Source: Bin5 sp965218625
GTDB lineage: Bacteria; Chloroflexota; Anaerolineae; Caldilineales; Caldilineaceae
Direction of reading: 5' to 3'
DNA length: 64,000 nt
Assembly: GCA_965218625.1 (NCBI GenBank)
Contig: CBDCLG010000013.1
Span: 62,001-126,000 of the forward strand
The notes beneath the pieces were generated by a model, which saw nothing but the letters and a program-made list of their open reading frames with translations, was not told the origin of the DNA and made no database searches. The translations under genes were made by a program, and so were the position numbers. Positions 26,415 to 38,353 of the stretch are shown here, in pieces. Numbering within the stretch: the stretch's first letter is position 1; each line of letters begins with the position of its first letter.

Positions 26415-29156
26415 ATGTCCGACTGTTCTCAGCAGAATGAAATCGGCGGCGCCAACCAAAGCGGTGGAAGGGCCGGGCAGTTGAGATTCCCGCTACTCGA
26501 CAGGGCCATCGACCACTGGCTGGTCGCCGGCCCCATGGTGTCGCCGCTCACAGACAGCGCTTCTTCGGCTGGCGCGGCGTTGCCCACAGGCTTTTCTCCA
26601 AGCCGCGAGCAAATGTCTCTCGTCCTTCACAACGCAAGAGCGAGATACTCCTTTCATCCGTATGCGCGCGCGGATTCCGAGGAAGCTTCCCGCGCCGGCG
26701 ATCCGCCTTTCCACGGCGGCTGGCGCCTCGATTCGACCGGCGCGCCGGCTGAACGAGAGCAGTTCGCGCTCGGTGAGGACGAACTGAACTGGCGAGCGTA
26801 CCATTGTCTGGAGGACCATCTGATCGATTCGGGCGCTTTCCACGCTACCTGGCATTACGTGCAGACGTGGGCTTATTGCGAGCTGGTCTGCGCGACTGCG
26901 CAGCGGGTGGAGCTCGTTTTCGATCTGTTCGGCGCTGCCGAGGTCTGGCTGAACGACCAACTGCTCGTGCAGCATGATCGGTTTCGGCTTCCCGGTACTG
27001 TTACGTGTCAGGCCCAGCTCCAGGCTGGACACAACCGTGTCCTGGCGCGGCTTGATACGGTAGCCCGCGGCCAGACCCCTCAGCGATTCGGGATGTCGCT
27101 GGCTGAGGAACCCGGGGAGAACTGGTCGGTCTGTCTGCCGACCAGCATCGAACCAGTTGGGAGGCGCCTGGAGCTGGAACAGCTCTTTGGTGAAGCCAGG
27201 CTCGATCGATATGTCTATACTGCCCAGGACAACGTAGAGGTACGCTGGCCAGATGAGTTCGACCGGCCCGAAGGCGGTTCGAAGTCCGATTTGGAGATGC
27301 GGCTACAGACGACGGACGGCCGCATCTACGTGATGACACGATCGCCGTTTCCCGACAGTCAAGGCGCGACTACCATTGATATGGGTCCGGCGCTGCGGGC
27401 GCCGGAAGGGCCCTGCGAACTGCATGTGATGCCCGGGCCGGAGGAGTACACGCTGGAGGGAATGCGGATCCGGCGCAGGCTGCGCCTGCACGTTGCAAAA
27501 AACCCATTCTCGGACCAACCCGCAGAGCAGGGCACTTATCCGCAGCGTCGCGTTGAGGCTTTGCTCGACGCAACCAGGCGGCAGGGCAATCTATTCTCCG
27601 AGATAGCGAGGATGGCGCTTGAAAGATGGGGACAGCTAAGGAAGGACGTGATTCAGCAGACAGTTGCCGACCTCACGCTGGGCAGGGCGGAGAGCGGCTG
27701 CACAGTCGTGGGCCTGTTGGGCGCGCTGGCGCGCTTTGGTGACAACAGTTCGTTTCCCGCAGAGCTGAAGAGGACCCTTGAAGGGTGCATATGCGATTTC
27801 CCCGTCTGGCTGGAAGCCCGGAGATGCAAAGAGGCAGGGCGATGGGGCGAGACAGACCAGATTCTGCAGTTCGCTGCACAGACGATTGCCGGCCAACTCT
27901 TTCCTGAGCACAGCTTCGCCGACGGACAGTCCGGTCAGAGGCAAAGAGAGGAAGGGGAGGGCGGTGCGATCGATTGGTGTCGAAGCCGGGGGAGTTACGG
28001 CTGCATGGAGTGGGACTCGTGCGACAGGGTCGAAGCCAAGGTGGTGGCCCTGATCCACCTGGTGGACTTGGCGGAGAACGACGAGGTCCGGGAGCTGGCC
28101 GCGGTCATCCTGGACAAGATATTCTTCGGCCTGGCGCTGAATTCCTATCGCGGCGTCTACGGTTCGACGCAAGGACGGGCTGACAGCCTATCGATCCGCA
28201 GCGCCCGTCTCGCGGCTACGTCAGGCATCTCCCGCCTGCTATGGGGCATGGGTGTCTTCAATGAGCAGGTGATGGGCAGCGTCAGCCTGGCGTGCTCAGA
28301 CATCTATTTCCTGCCTCCGATCATTGAAGCCATCGCCGGAGACCTGCAGGACTCAATGCTGAGCCGCGAGCGGTCTGTCGCAGCGACGAGTGGAGAGGGT
28401 CAGGAGGCGGCGGTTCCTTGGGAGGTCAACAAAGTCTCTTACAGGACACCTGACGGTATGCTCAGCTCAGCCCAGGACTACCGGCCCGGCGAGCCGGGGA
28501 GGCGGGAACACATCTGGCAGGCGACTCTCGGGCCGGATGCGGTCGTCTTTGTCAATCAGCCTTCACGTCTGAGCGAAGAGGAAGCGCACAGTCCAAACTG
28601 CTGGCGGGGGAATGCTGTGCTCCCGCGAGTCGTCCAGTGGCGGGACGTCCTGATCGCCGTTCACAAGTGCGCTGAACGCGACGGTTTCCCGTCCCTTACC
28701 CACGGTCACTTTCCGACCCATTCCTTCGACGAATACCTCTTGGAAGAGCGGTGGGCCTTTGCGTGCAAGGGGGACGGCTATATCGCATTAGCGGCTGCTA
28801 ATGGACTGAGTCTGACAGAGCAGGGACAGCAGGCCTTCAGGGAACTGCGATCTTTCGGAGGCGAGAACATTTGGTTGTGCCACCTTGGGCGGAGGGATGA
28901 GGACGGTAGCTTTGCCGAATTTCGCAGAAAGGTGAAGGCGCTTGAGGTGGAGTTCGGGCGACTGTCGGTGCGCTGTTCGACCCTAAGGGGAGAGGCGCTG
29001 GCTTTCGGCTGGACCGGGCCCCTGCTCGTCGACGGCAAAGAACAGTCGATTACGGGATTCAGACATTTCGAGAACCCCTACTGCGAGGTAGAATTGGGCG
29101 CCGAGCAGATGGAGGTCATTCACGGAGAGGACGCGATCAGGTTGCATTTTTCCTGA
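26415..29156 (+). CDS. Large protein of unknown function, lyase-like layout
   Basis: A 913-residue protein I cannot assign. There is no signal peptide. Residues about 90-230 look like a jelly-roll sugar-binding module of the glycosidase type ('AEVWLNDQLLVQHDRFRLPG', 'GHNRVLARLDT'). The middle (about 370-660) is mainly helical, including IDWCRSRGSYGCMEWDSCDRVE near 520 with closely spaced Cys, and VYGSTQGRADSLSIRSARLAATSGISRLLW. The last 230 residues return to beta strands with FPSLTHGHFPTHSFDEYLL and KGDGYIALAAANG. A beta-sandwich, alpha/alpha-toroid, beta-sandwich order occurs in heparinase-like polysaccharide lyases, but no catalytic motif is certain. It follows the transporter operon, so it may act on the imported substrate. 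Confidence 0.65.
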   Translation: MSDCSQQNEIGGANQSGGRAGQLRFPLLDRAIDHWLVAGPMVSPLTDSASSAGAALPTGFSPSREQMSLVLHNARARYSFHPYARADSEEASRAGDPPFHGGWRLDSTGAPAEREQFALGEDELNWRAYHCLEDHLIDSGAFHATWHYVQTWAYCELVCATAQRVELVFDLFGAAEVWLNDQLLVQHDRFRLPGTVTCQAQLQAGHNRVLARLDTVARGQTPQRFGMSLAEEPGENWSVCLPTSIEPVGRRLELEQLFGEARLDRYVYTAQDNVEVRWPDEFDRPEGGSKSDLEMRLQTTDGRIYVMTRSPFPDSQGATTIDMGPALRAPEGPCELHVMPGPEEYTLEGMRIRRRLRLHVAKNPFSDQPAEQGTYPQRRVEALLDATRRQGNLFSEIARMALERWGQLRKDVIQQTVADLTLGRAESGCTVVGLLGALARFGDNSSFPAELKRTLEGCICDFPVWLEARRCKEAGRWGETDQILQFAAQTIAGQLFPEHSFADGQSGQRQREEGEGGAIDWCRSRGSYGCMEWDSCDRVEAKVVALIHLVDLAENDEVRELAAVILDKIFFGLALNSYRGVYGSTQGRADSLSIRSARLAATSGISRLLWGMGVFNEQVMGSVSLACSDIYFLPPIIEAIAGDLQDSMLSRERSVAATSGEGQEAAVPWEVNKVSYRTPDGMLSSAQDYRPGEPGRREHIWQATLGPDAVVFVNQPSRLSEEEAHSPNCWRGNAVLPRVVQWRDVLIAVHKCAERDGFPSLTHGHFPTHSFDEYLLEERWAFACKGDGYIALAAANGLSLTEQGQQAFRELRSFGGENIWLCHLGRRDEDGSFAEFRRKVKALEVEFGRLSVRCSTLRGEALAFGWTGPLLVDGKEQSITGFRHFENPYCEVELGAEQMEVIHGEDAIRLHFS

Positions 29157-29173
29157 GCCGGCTCTTGGCGCTC

Positions 29174-31633
<2,460 letters not shown>

Positions 31634-31679
31634 AGCCGATCTCAAACTCAGAAGCAGCAGGGCGGGCTGCGATTGCCGC

Positions 31680-33014
31680 TCACACGGCCAGCAGCAGGTC
31701 TATTTGTGTCAGACCTCGCGCCAAATCCTGCAAAAACCTGGCAGCCGGTGCGCCGTCAACGGCCTGGTGATCGATGGTAAGCGAGAGACTCAGCTGCTTG
31801 CTGAACTGTACCTCGCCACTCTCATCGACCGGTTTCAATGAGATTCCGCCGACGCCCAGAATGGCGACCTGCGGCGGGTTCAGGATAGGCGTAAAGCTCT
31901 CGATCTCCAAGCTGCCGAGGTTGGTGACGGTGAACGTTCCGTTGGACATTTCGGCCGGCGAAATCGTGCCTTGATGGCAAGCGGCCGTGAGCCGCTTGCA
32001 TTCGGTTGAAATCTGACTGAGGCTGAGGCTGTCCGCGGCGTAGATTACGGGAGCCATCAGACCGCGGGGCGTGTCGACAGCAAACGCAAGGTTGACGCTG
32101 TTGAACCTGTGGACGACACCCTCGATGAAGAGTCCATTCAAGTCCAGATGGCCATTCAGCACCCTCGAAACAACGAAATGGATCAGGTCGCCCAGGGTGA
32201 CCTCCCGCAGCCCAAGCGGCTCATGGCTCGCTTTCAATCGCTCTCGATAAGTCAGCAACGCCTCAGCGCCGGCGGAGCGGGTGAGGGTAAGCTGCGCGGT
32301 CGTCTGCAGCGACGCCAATAGGCGCTCCGCGATGACGCGCCGCACACCCTGAACGGGAATGGACTCATAGTCATCTGATTCCTGCTGCGGCTGTGTTTGG
32401 GCAGCGCCCGGGGCCAGGTCGGCGGCGAGAATTCGGCCGCGCGGGCCGGTGCCCTGGGGCGGTGCATCGTAGCCGCCCTGCGCGACCATCCGCTTTGCCA
32501 GGGGCGTCATCACCGATTGCCGTTCGACCGCTGCGCGTACGTCGCGCTCGATGATACGGCCCTGCGGCCCGCTGCCAGAAAGCGTCGACACGTCCACCAG
32601 GTACCGGTCGGCCAGTCTTCTGGCCCGGGGAGAAGTGGCTGGTTCGCTGTATTCTACGCTCGAATGTGACTTTGGGCCGTTCGTGCTCTCTCGTGCATCG
32701 GGCTCAGGTGAGTCGGACGGTTCCAACGAGGACTCAATGGGCGCTCCTGCCGGCCGCAGCGCCTCGACGCTTTCTCCCGGTTCGCCGATGGCCGCGATGT
32801 TGGTGAAAACGGGGATTTCTGCTCCTTCTTCAAAGAACAGCGCCAGCATCAGACCCGAAAAGGCGCTGTCGACCGCCATGACCGCCTTGTCGGTCTCGAT
32901 TTCACACAGCGTATCTCCGGCCTCCACCTGGTCCCCAATCCGCTTTTTCCAGCTGACGAGGACACAATTTTCGACGTTGTTGCCGGGTTTGGGCATTACG
33001 ACCGCCTGTGCCAT
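31680..33014 (-). CDS. Dihydrolipoamide acyltransferase E2 with tandem E3/E1-binding motifs
   Basis: Core subunit of the 2-oxoacid dehydrogenase complex, 444 residues. The N-terminal lipoyl domain has the lipoylated lysine in EIETDKAVMAV (near residue 44). A Ser/Pro/Glu linker leads to a peripheral-subunit-binding domain, SPRARRLADRYLVDVSTLSG through GRIIERDV (about 128-160), followed by a second shorter copy, TPLAKRMVAQGGYDAPPQ through GRILAADL (about 169-200). The catalytic domain (about 215-444) carries DHQAVDGAPAARFL near the end, where the active site is normally HxxxDG. Two binding motifs in one E2 is uncommon. The start ATG follows GAAAGGTTAACTCC. Confidence 0.92.
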   Translation of the reverse strand: MAQAVVMPKPGNNVENCVLVSWKKRIGDQVEAGDTLCEIETDKAVMAVDSAFSGLMLALFFEEGAEIPVFTNIAAIGEPGESVEALRPAGAPIESSLEPSDSPEPDARESTNGPKSHSSVEYSEPATSPRARRLADRYLVDVSTLSGSGPQGRIIERDVRAAVERQSVMTPLAKRMVAQGGYDAPPQGTGPRGRILAADLAPGAAQTQPQQESDDYESIPVQGVRRVIAERLLASLQTTAQLTLTRSAGAEALLTYRERLKASHEPLGLREVTLGDLIHFVVSRVLNGHLDLNGLFIEGVVHRFNSVNLAFAVDTPRGLMAPVIYAADSLSLSQISTECKRLTAACHQGTISPAEMSNGTFTVTNLGSLEIESFTPILNPPQVAILGVGGISLKPVDESGEVQFSKQLSLSLTIDHQAVDGAPAARFLQDLARGLTQIDLLLAV

Positions 33015-33050
33015 GGAGTTAACCTTTCAATTCAGTGCCCTGGTCCCGCG

Positions 33051-33809
33051 TCACGGTTCAAGAGCAAATGTCGCCCTCAAAAGGATGCCGACTTCGACCA
33101 TTTCCTCGGAGTTTGTGAGCGGGCTCATGCTGCCCATGACCGACTCGAGGCCGAAGGATGCCAACCCGGACATGGCAATACAGCCCCCCGAAGCGCCGAC
33201 CGCAACATTCGTACCGTGTTCTTCCGAAACGGCGATGGCTCGCCCAAGGTTCATTTCCAAGAGGCTGGCCATCCGCGTCGCCCGCTGCCGGGCACTTTCC
33301 AAGGCGGCCTTCATTGCAGCTTCCTCGATTACGCCGCAGTCATCGACCTGATAGGCCACCTGCACGTTCTGAATCGAAGGCCCTTGTGCCACCTCCATCT
33401 CACGTACTAAAGCCTGCAGGAAGTCGCGGATGCCCGCAGGATCACCGTAGGTAAAGACGAGCGAGCTCCCGGGCAGCAGCAAGCCGACGGGGAAATTGCT
33501 GCTCAAATAGTCAACTTGGATCGAGCTCTCGTCCACTCCGTTCGCGATCAGATAGTCTCGCACCTGTTCCAGTCCAGCTGCATCAGGTAGTTCAAACTTT
33601 GGTCCGACCGGTCCAAAGGGCGTCTCCCGGCCGAGCTGAATCTGAACTCGGACGCTGTCTGGAACAGCGGAAGCGGTTCCGAAACCCAATACGGAGAGAG
33701 TTGGTGTTGGATTCGGTTGCGGCTGTGCTTCGATGGGGCCGGCCGCGGAAGCGACCGGTACAAGCGTAAGGACCAACGCGCACACCAGGAGCAGCACTTT
33801 TGCACTCAT
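33051..33809 (-). CDS. SIMPL-domain (DUF541) secreted protein
   Basis: A 252-residue exported protein: residues 1-22 form a signal peptide ('LLLVCALVLTLVPVASAAG'), followed by a short Pro/Gln-rich segment and a SIMPL/DUF541 domain. The domain opening 'LSVLGFGTASAVPDSVRVQIQLG' and the segment AAMKAALESARQRATRMASLL (about 166-186) are characteristic. The function of these oligomeric, periplasm-facing proteins is not well defined; some have been linked to stress or interleukin signalling homologues. Two Cys (DDCGVIEE and GGCIAMSG) could form a disulphide. It lies 36 bp upstream of E2 on the same strand. Confidence 0.87.
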   Translation of the reverse strand: MSAKVLLLVCALVLTLVPVASAAGPIEAQPQPNPTPTLSVLGFGTASAVPDSVRVQIQLGRETPFGPVGPKFELPDAAGLEQVRDYLIANGVDESSIQVDYLSSNFPVGLLLPGSSLVFTYGDPAGIRDFLQALVREMEVAQGPSIQNVQVAYQVDDCGVIEEAAMKAALESARQRATRMASLLEMNLGRAIAVSEEHGTNVAVGASGGCIAMSGLASFGLESVMGSMSPLTNSEEMVEVGILLRATFALEP

Positions 33810-34626
33810 CTGTATTCCTCCCCTTAGAGCCTTCCTTTGAACTCGCAGGCGGACCAGATGCCGGCTGTGCCGATGTGTACCGAAGACGTAGGACCGGACA
33901 ATATGAAGACGTATCGAGTACTACATCTGTTCCTTCACCCTACAGGCAGCTGGGCAATGCTCGCCAGGCAGGTCAAACTCAATCTGGCGGATGCTGCTGA
34001 GTCCGCCGATCGGCGCCCAGGATCCATCATCGGCACTGCCATTGCCAGCGTAAACCGATTCCTTGTCCCGCTCTGTAATGGTGAACGCACATTCGCGCTG
34101 CGGCAGCCACTGAATTCTCTGCCGGCAGCCCCATCGTGCGGCCATGTCATGAATTGTCTACCAACGGCATTCCTTTTCGATTCGTGCTATGATTGGGGAG
34201 CGCTCGCCATCGATGAGCCTGCCGCAGACGGGGCGACCTGCATCGGCTCCCGATTTTGGCGAACGATTCGCCGTCTTGCACAGGGACCGACAGTGGTTCG
34301 GAAGAATCGGCAGAAAGGACTGGCCGCAAAGCAAGGTAAAGAGGCAAAACGCCTCCTGACCCAATCAGTGGGGCACTGGGTGCACTGGAAGAGCCACGAC
34401 CGTTTCCAGAGTCGTCACCGGGATAGACAAGCGTTCGTCAGAACTGACATCTCGCTTTTTGGGTACGACTTTGTTGACGAGCGGCCGGTTTCCGGGTTGT
34501 TGGGTATGAGGTAGAGGAGTTACTTCCCCTGGCATTCTCCGAGTCAAGATTGCCGCTGAGTTTGATCCGAAGAGTTGCCCGCGGTCTGAATTGTCGACCA
34601 GATGGCCGACTTCCTCGTAAACCCGA
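33810..34626. other. Gap without a supported gene (817 bp)
   Basis: Neither strand holds an open reading frame with recognisable content. A 225-codon plus-strand frame (33837-34514) and a 74-codon minus-strand frame (33921-34145, with IGGLSSIRQIEFDLPGEH) exist, but neither has a ribosome-binding site or a recognisable family. Possibly a decayed gene lies here; nothing more can be said. Confidence 0.4.
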
Positions 34627-36078
34627 TCAGGCGAACGGGTCGTCCACCCACGGGTACTTGTGAAGATTGACCCGCTTGAAGGGGATTTCGGTGTAGCGAG
34701 GTGCGACGGCGCCGGGCGCGGCCATGTAGATAATTTCTGAGGCTATCGGCGCGTATCCCGCATAGAAGTGCTGCGCTGACTTGACGACCAGAATCCCTTT
34801 GCTGGCAACGTCGATGCCGAAGTTGGTAAAGACGTCCGGGCTGAAGGGTTGCACGCGCCTGCTACTGACGATGATATCGATACCGCTGCAATGGAGGCAG
34901 ACAGAATCGCCGCATGGAATGCGCATCGGGTCACCTTGTTGCGGCCACTCCTGAACCATGTCTTCGACAATGCCTGCTACTCTCACGTTCAGGTCCAGGG
35001 GGTCGCCGGACATTGGGCCCATTTTCCCTCCCAAGCGGATATCCAGATTGGCGCCGACACCGCCTGAGATTGCTACCTGTACTGCGACAGGGTCCCAAAT
35101 CATCGCCAAGCCGGCATTGCCGATACCGCGCTCGAGCATGGCTCTCAGCATGAAGGTCGAATCGCTTGGTGCGCCACCGCCGGCGTTGTCGGCGCGATCG
35201 GCGATCACGACGGGCCCGCTGGCGGCAACCAGCGCCTGATCGAGGGCTTCATCGATAGACCACGGCACCTGGTCGAGCTCGTGGCGCATAGCGAAAAACC
35301 TTCGCCCGGCCTTCTCGGCGACGCGTGCGGCCTGCTCCGGATCCCCGTCGGTGATTGCGAGGGCCTGCGCGCCGCAAGTGGGCACGTCGCCCCAGGGGAA
35401 GCAGTGGACGAGGGAAATCGAGAGAATCCCGTCTTTGCCTTCCTGGGCCAGGAGATCGTCCACCAGGCTGCGCAATGGCTCATTCGGTGTAAGGTAGAGG
35501 CCGATCATGCGGCAGTCAAACAGAGCCATCGCCGGCTTGGTCTTGCCCTCGGCGGCGTCTGCGACGATGTCGAACAGGTCCGCGGCGCGGTTGGCGACAT
35601 CCGTGTGCGGGTACTCTTTGTAGAGGACGATGGCGTCGGCGGTTTCGATCATCGACTGGGTCACGTCGCAATGCAGGTCAAGCTCGACGCCGATCTTGGC
35701 CCCCGGGCCCACTATCTGTCGGACGCGTTCGATGATGTCGGTTTCGCAGTCGTCATATCCGTCCGCCACCATCGCCCCGTGCAGGCCAAGCAAGACGATG
35801 TCGACCGGCATGGCATCTTGCAGGCGTGACAGCAGCTCGTCACGCAGGCTCTCATAGGTGCTGCGTGTTGTGACGCCGGCGGGTTGTGCCCCTGCGTACA
35901 GGCCGAAGACGTATTCCCAGTTGCGTTCAAGTGTGCAGGACTCGAACTGGTCGAAAGCGGTCATTGTGCCTGTCTCGACCTCGTCTCCCGGGCGAACGAT
36001 TTTGTAATCTCTCATGCCGGTCGGCATTGGCGAGAAGGTGTTCGTTTCGGTTGAGATTCCACCGGCGAAGACTCTCAT
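34627..36078 (-). CDS. M81 family metallopeptidase (MlrC/microcystinase C-like)
   Basis: A 483-residue zinc metallopeptidase-like protein of the DUF1485/MlrC family, whose named member cleaves linearised microcystin. The N-terminus GGISTETNTFSPMPTG is diagnostic; the candidate metal-binding segments are GLHGAMVADG and VELDLHCDVT (near residue 140) and the second domain has ADRADNAGGGAPSD (near 285-300). MlrC-like proteins occur far beyond microcystin degraders, often in amino-acid or small-peptide catabolic clusters, so microcystin should not be assumed. No signal peptide is seen. It is divergent from the Gfo/Idh gene at 36283 with a 204-bp intergenic region. Confidence 0.9.
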   Translation of the reverse strand: MRVFAGGISTETNTFSPMPTGMRDYKIVRPGDEVETGTMTAFDQFESCTLERNWEYVFGLYAGAQPAGVTTRSTYESLRDELLSRLQDAMPVDIVLLGLHGAMVADGYDDCETDIIERVRQIVGPGAKIGVELDLHCDVTQSMIETADAIVLYKEYPHTDVANRAADLFDIVADAAEGKTKPAMALFDCRMIGLYLTPNEPLRSLVDDLLAQEGKDGILSISLVHCFPWGDVPTCGAQALAITDGDPEQAARVAEKAGRRFFAMRHELDQVPWSIDEALDQALVAASGPVVIADRADNAGGGAPSDSTFMLRAMLERGIGNAGLAMIWDPVAVQVAISGGVGANLDIRLGGKMGPMSGDPLDLNVRVAGIVEDMVQEWPQQGDPMRIPCGDSVCLHCSGIDIIVSSRRVQPFSPDVFTNFGIDVASKGILVVKSAQHFYAGYAPIASEIIYMAAPGAVAPRYTEIPFKRVNLHKYPWVDDPFA

Positions 36079-36282
36079 TGCATCTACCTTTCCTTGGTTC
36101 GATAATGGGGTGAGGGACGGCGAGAATTGCGCGCGCTACAATTGCAAGTAGAAGGAGTCCAAGTTGGAAGGAAATGTTAGCATATTTGGCCGCCGCGGGG
36201 TACTCTTCACTTGCAGAGGGGTGATGATACTGACAGCTGGTACACAAGGGCGCTCGCGGCGAATCCGAAAGGAGGGCGGAGT

Positions 36283-37299
36283 ATGAATTCCGGAAAAGAC
36301 AAGAGATATCGCGTGGCGCTCGTGGGGACGGGCGGCATTTCTCGCGGGCATGCCAGGGCGTGCGGGAATACAGACCAGGCGGAACTTGCAGCGGTTTGCG
36401 ACCTCTCGCCGGAGGCCCTTGATCGCTTCACTCGGCAGTTCACCGTGCCAAATGTTTATACCTCGATCGAGGAGATGCTGGCTGCCGACGAGTACGACAT
36501 TGCCGTGATCTGTGTTTGGGGGGCGTTTCATGCCCAGGTCGGGATTCAGCTGGCAGAATCTCGCCGCGTGCGCGCCATTCTGTGCGAGAAGCCGTTTACG
36601 CAGAGCGCGCCGGAGGCGGAGGCTCTCGTGGCGGCTGCACAGGCGAACGATGTGCTGATAGCCGAAGCGTTCAAGTTTCGCCATCATCCTATGCACCTGA
36701 TGGCGCAGGAGATCATCAGGCAGGGGGGCATTGGCGAATTGCAGAACATCCGCAGTACATTCTGCACGAACGTGCCTGCGGAGAAGCGGCTGGATCCCGG
36801 GAGCAACTGGCGCTATAACCTCAGCAAAGGCGGCGGCGCCATTTACGACCTGGCTTGTTACAACATACACCATGCGCGCTTCGTTTTTGACGAGGAACCT
36901 GAACGGGTCTTTGCCGCCCGAGTCCCCGGCGGCGAGGTCGAGGACGCGGCCTATATTTCGCTGGTCTTTCCCGGCGGCCGCAGCGCGCAGATTTCGGTCG
37001 GATTCGATTCGTGGGCTTCGCAATATGTTGAGATCAGCGGGTATGAGGGGCTGCTGCGCGCTGAAAAGGCATGGAACAATGAAAGCCTGCCGGTGACGCT
37101 GGAACATCACAGCGCCGACGGCATAGAGGAGATCAATTTCCCGCCCACTTACCAGTTTACACACCAGTTGGAGCACCTTTGCAGTTGCCTGGCCAGCGGG
37201 AAGACCCATCGAATCTCGCCGGAGAACAGCATCGCGCAGATGCGTGTGCTGGATGCCGTGGCCGAGTCGATGCGGACCGGCGAAGCTGTCCTGCTCTAG
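36283..37299 (+). CDS. Gfo/Idh/MocA family oxidoreductase
   Basis: NAD(P)-dependent sugar/cyclitol dehydrogenase, 338 residues. It shows the dinucleotide loop ALVGTGGISRGHARA (GxGxxx), AAVCDLSPEAL, the canonical CEKPFTQSAPEAE near residue 103 with the conserved EKP lysine, and FKFRHHPMH. The C-terminal domain contains GGAIYDLACYNIHHARFVF with the usual D..x3..H positions. The ATG at 36283 follows AAAGGAGGGCGGAGT, so the longer frame from 36211 is not used. A PhyH gene follows at 37440, repeating the Gfo/Idh-PhyH order seen at 16-18 kb, although the two oxidoreductases are only distantly similar. Confidence 0.92.
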   Translation: MNSGKDKRYRVALVGTGGISRGHARACGNTDQAELAAVCDLSPEALDRFTRQFTVPNVYTSIEEMLAADEYDIAVICVWGAFHAQVGIQLAESRRVRAILCEKPFTQSAPEAEALVAAAQANDVLIAEAFKFRHHPMHLMAQEIIRQGGIGELQNIRSTFCTNVPAEKRLDPGSNWRYNLSKGGGAIYDLACYNIHHARFVFDEEPERVFAARVPGGEVEDAAYISLVFPGGRSAQISVGFDSWASQYVEISGYEGLLRAEKAWNNESLPVTLEHHSADGIEEINFPPTYQFTHQLEHLCSCLASGKTHRISPENSIAQMRVLDAVAESMRTGEAVLL

Positions 37300-37312
37300 G
37301 TCCCGTTATGGG

Positions 37313-37341
37313 TTGACAAGAACAAGCCTCAAAGTTAGGGT
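37313..37341 (+). promoter_or_regulatory. Candidate promoter upstream of the PhyH gene
   Basis: A perfect TTGACA (37313-37318), 17-bp spacer and TAGGGT (37336-37341, 3 of 6). The gene starts at 37440. The weak -10 keeps confidence low. Confidence 0.35.
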
Positions 37342-37439
37342 TCTTGCGCGACGTCAGGGGGGTGGAACAGGCCCGTTTCAGGTCCAGGGGTAGCGGCAGC
37401 TTGAGCAGGTTTCCTCAAGATCGGACAGGAGAGCTATAG

Positions 37440-38291
37440 ATGGCAGTCATTGACGCAATTCCCAGCATGGAACGGGAACTCAGGTTTTTCCCTACCGAGA
37501 CGGAACAGCCCAGGAAGTTAACATCAGGGCAGATCGCGCAGTTCAACGAGAAAGGCTACGTGTTTCCCTTTGACATCTTTTCGAAGGAAGAGGCGGATGC
37601 CAACCGGCGCTACTTTGACGGGTTGCTCAAGATGACTCTGGATGCCGGATTGGACAGCTACGCCATGAGCGGCTGGCAAACACATTGCGCCGGCATCTAT
37701 GACCTGGTTATGGAAGACCGGATTCTCGACTACGTTGAGGATGTTCTGGGGCCAAATATCGTCTGCACGATGACGCACTACTTCTCGAAGATGCCAGGCG
37801 ACGCCAAGTCTGTCTACTGGCACCAGGATGCTTCGTTTTGGGCCCTGACGCCGAGCAAGGTGGTTACGGTCTGGCTCGCTATCGATGACGTAGATGTGGA
37901 GAACGGGGCGATGAAGCTCTTTCCCGGTACCCACCTGCTGGGACGGATCCCTTTTGAGTGGGTGACCGACGAAGAGGACGGCGTGCTGAACCAGCACGTT
38001 CACAATCCTGAGCGATACGGCAGTCCCGTATCGGTTGCGTTAGGGGCGGGGCAGATATCGTTGCACACGGATATGCTGCTGCACGGCTCCCAGCCCAACC
38101 CCTCCAACCGCCGCCGCTGCGGTCTGACAATCCGCTATTTTCCCCCCGACGTGCGCGGAAATGAGCCGGAACACCAACCGGCGATCATCGCTCGAGGCGT
38201 CGACCCTGACGGCTACTGGCAGCCGATTCCGCGACCGGAAGGGGATACCATTCCTCCCTTTGCTCTAGAGGAAGCGGAAAAGGATAACTGA
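37440..38291 (+). CDS. Phytanoyl-CoA dioxygenase (PhyH) family protein
   Basis: Fe(II)/2-oxoglutarate-dependent oxygenase-like protein of 283 residues. The HxD iron motif is intact in VYWHQDASFW (near residue 123), the middle strand block has NGAMKLFPGTHLLGR, the distal His is in DMLLHGSQPN (near 220) and the 2-oxoglutarate Arg in NRRRCGLTIRYFP. The N-terminus reads SGQIAQFNEKGYVFPF, typical of the family. The ATG at 37440 follows GGACAGGAGAGCTATAG. The substrate is unknown; PhyH members in gene clusters act on small metabolites as well as acyl-CoAs. It is convergent with another PhyH gene 62 bp away. Confidence 0.9.
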   Translation: MAVIDAIPSMERELRFFPTETEQPRKLTSGQIAQFNEKGYVFPFDIFSKEEADANRRYFDGLLKMTLDAGLDSYAMSGWQTHCAGIYDLVMEDRILDYVEDVLGPNIVCTMTHYFSKMPGDAKSVYWHQDASFWALTPSKVVTVWLAIDDVDVENGAMKLFPGTHLLGRIPFEWVTDEEDGVLNQHVHNPERYGSPVSVALGAGQISLHTDMLLHGSQPNPSNRRRCGLTIRYFPPDVRGNEPEHQPAIIARGVDPDGYWQPIPRPEGDTIPPFALEEAEKDN

Positions 38292-38309
38292 GCCGCGCCC
38301 GGACGCGGC
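38292..38309. terminator. Hairpin between convergent PhyH genes
   Basis: GCCGCG (38292-38297) and CGCGGC (38304-38309) with a 6-nt loop, directly after the stop of the plus-strand gene. There is no clear U-run; it may serve as a bidirectional terminator in the short convergent gap. Confidence 0.4.
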
Positions 38310-38353
38310 CCTTGGCTCGTCAGTTCTTGACAAGGGGCACTCAGCGATCGCGA

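Noticed and set aside
33837..34514. 225-codon plus-strand open frame
   Set aside because: No ribosome-binding site, no family and composition not protein-like.
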